A DNA stretch of 64,000 bases, from positions 93,436 through 157,435 of the forward strand of contig JAQYVT010000001.1 in the NCBI GenBank assembly GCA_030145345.1, written 5' to 3'. A model generated the notes under the pieces. It did no database searches. It worked only from the letters and a program-made list of their open reading frames with translations, and was not told the DNA's origin. Source of the DNA: Desulfobacterales bacterium (lineage in GTDB: Bacteria; Desulfobacterota; Desulfobacteria; Desulfobacterales; UBA11574). Of the stretch, positions 63,135-64,000 are shown piece by piece (position 1 is the stretch's first letter; the number at the start of each line of letters is the position of its first letter). Both the position numbers and the translations under genes were made by a program.

Positions 63135-63707
63135 TCATTTGAGTCCAGCACGCTGGAGCAGCATATTTATAAATTGATCATGGTTTTTAAGACGACCTGG
63201 GTGGGAATACAGGATCCGGTGTGTTCCGTCTTTATTAATTCCGACGGCGAAAAAATAAGGTGTCCTGACATCTCCGACTTTCTTATGAATGGAAAAATCA
63301 TCATCGGGAAAGAGGGGGAAAGGGATTTTGTAGGTATTTCTGAAATGCTCGACTTCAAAGGTGCTATTGCCGACACCGATCCCTATCAGTTTGAAGCGGT
63401 CCTTAAGGCTGCTATTATTTTGGATTTTATCGTACAATTCGTTTAAAGCAGGCGCTTCAGCCTGGCAAAAAGGACAGTACATGCTGAAAATTTCAACGAT
63501 GACCACACGGGCCTTTATCTGGGGGATGGTAAATGTGGTTTCACTGGATAAACCGAGATATTTTTGCTGATCCAAAATTTGGGGGACGGTCAGCACAATT
63601 TCCGGAAGAAGATCCCCTTCAGACGGTGGTTTTGTTACCGCAGACGCCGTACCTGTGAACATAACAAGGAAAAACAGAACTAAAAGATGCCTGATTATCT
63701 TATTCAT
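63135..63707 (-). CDS. Exported TlpA-like thioredoxin-fold protein
   Basis: A 190-residue periplasmic thiol-disulfide protein. The start at 63707 has AAAGGAGG 8 nt upstream; an in-frame codon at 63743 is less supported. A signal peptide covers about 1-23. The active site is FSMYCPFCQAEAPAL (CxxC = CPFC) in a thioredoxin-like fold, with FKLIGIGVGNSTFEVEHF and FPLFPDDDFSIHK later. This is the ordinary-Cys counterpart to the Sec-containing protein at 52 kb. In the same unit as the peroxiredoxin. Confidence 0.88.
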   Translation of the reverse strand: MNKIIRHLLVLFFLVMFTGTASAVTKPPSEGDLLPEIVLTVPQILDQQKYLGLSSETTFTIPQIKARVVIVEIFSMYCPFCQAEAPALNELYDKIQNNSSLKDRFKLIGIGVGNSTFEVEHFRNTYKIPFPLFPDDDFSIHKKVGDVRTPYFFAVGINKDGTHRILYSHPGRLKNHDQFINMLLQRAGLK

Positions 63708-63829
63708 CACAAAATTCCTCCTTTTAAAGATCGTCCATGACACGATGGTTTAAGCATAAAGCAGCAGGGAATAGACGTCAAGGAAAACGGCAATATCTTT
63801 GGTCGGTTATCAACCGTCAAAAATAGCTA

Positions 63830-64000
63830 GTTTCCATCCATAAATGGTCCTTTTTGCCCGGATCTGCGTTCTCCGCGGGTTTCCGGCTGCGGCATACAGG
63901 GAGTATGCCTCACCGAAAACCCTTGTGCCTGCCCCGTGAAATGCGAAGCATATTTAACTGGGGCGGCCTTGATCCGAACAAAAATTGCTCATTTATGAAT
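63830..64000. repeat. Long palindromic intergenic repeat, copy C (cut by window end)
   Basis: Starts with GTTTCCATCCATAAATGG, nearly the same as the left end of copy A (3344). Inside is GGCATAC-AGGGA-GTATGCC nested in GGGTTT ... AAACCC, and the right arm begins with AAAAATTGCTCATTTATG as copy A has AAAAATTGCTAATTTCTG. The final GGAAAC end falls beyond 64000. Confidence 0.65.

Noticed and set aside
1..64000. CRISPR array, tRNA, rRNA, complete insertion sequence or prophage
   Set aside because: No regularly spaced direct repeats, no tRNA-like T-loop/acceptor structure, no rRNA signature, and no transposase or integrase was recognised.

Overview
The window looks like chromosome of a Gram-negative, strictly anaerobic sulfate reducer of the Desulfobacterota (former Deltaproteobacteria), most likely Desulfobacterales. 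Evidence: a periplasmic selenocysteine formate dehydrogenase with a tetraheme cytochrome c3; a sixteen-heme HmcA-type cytochrome with HmcB/C/D partners; an Hcp of the strict-anaerobe type under an HcpR-like regulator; DsrE/TusA next to an HmcE/HmcF-like pair; and a type IV pilus operon pilMNOPQ with an NtrC-type two-component system. No rRNA, tRNA, CRISPR array, complete IS element or prophage was seen.

Layout. 0-2.5 kb: a cut-off gene and a RecQ-type helicase. 2.5-6.8 kb: nitrosative-stress block (ferredoxin, HD-domain protein, hcp, divergent hcpR with a TTGAC/GTCAA palindrome between them). 6.9-14.7 kb: small metabolic genes, mobB and a MOSC protein (molybdenum cofactor), an NrfH-like cytochrome paired with a HAO-like octaheme cytochrome, serine acetyltransferase, a YqaA-type membrane protein and Pcm. 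15.5-22.8 kb: K+ channel, 5-formyl-THF cyclo-ligase, then serS-thrC-LysM-TPR with overlapping ends. 23-31.4 kb (minus strand): a bacterial Ig-repeat lipoprotein and the XRE-pilMNOPQ operon. 31.9-35.1 kb: histidine kinase, sigma-54 response regulator and, directly after it, a probable sigma-54-dependent small RNA. 35.1-41.5 kb (minus): TPR protein, PfkB kinase, SH3 protein, radical SAM protein, feoB, feoA and a Fur-FeoA fusion regulator behind a Fur box. 41.7-45.4 kb: NorD/NorQ-type VWA-AAA pair. 46.4-49.8 kb: MarR regulator, dsrE2, tusA, NarI-like cytochrome b and HdrD-like Fe-S protein. 50-51.3 kb: FadL-type porin. 51.5-52.6 kb: two adjacent plus-strand selenoprotein genes. 52.7-62.2 kb (minus): cytochrome c3, fdhA (Sec), fdhB, fdhE, hmcA, hmcB, hmcC, hmcD. 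62.5-63.7 kb: periplasmic peroxiredoxin and a thioredoxin-like protein.

How the genes may work together. Formate oxidised in the periplasm would pass electrons through cytochrome c3 and the HmcA wire to the membrane subunits HmcB-D. The HmcE/HmcF-like proteins usually found in the same complex are here separated from it and joined to DsrE/TusA sulfur carriers. MobB and MOSC fit the molybdopterin enzyme. Hcp plus the HAO/NrfH-like pair suggests a route for handling nitrogen oxides or hydroxylamine.

The three most notable signals are: (1) a lipoprotein rhodanese whose Cys-Ala-Cys motif is encoded as UGA-Ala-UGA, followed by a TlpA-like protein with a U-x-x-C active site, each with a SECIS-like hairpin; (2) a sigma-54 promoter and strong terminator enclosing about 74 non-coding nucleotides downstream of the response regulator, preceded by three evenly spaced GGTTCAAA-N2-TTTGAACC palindromes; (3) a Fur-FeoA fusion heading the iron-uptake operon.
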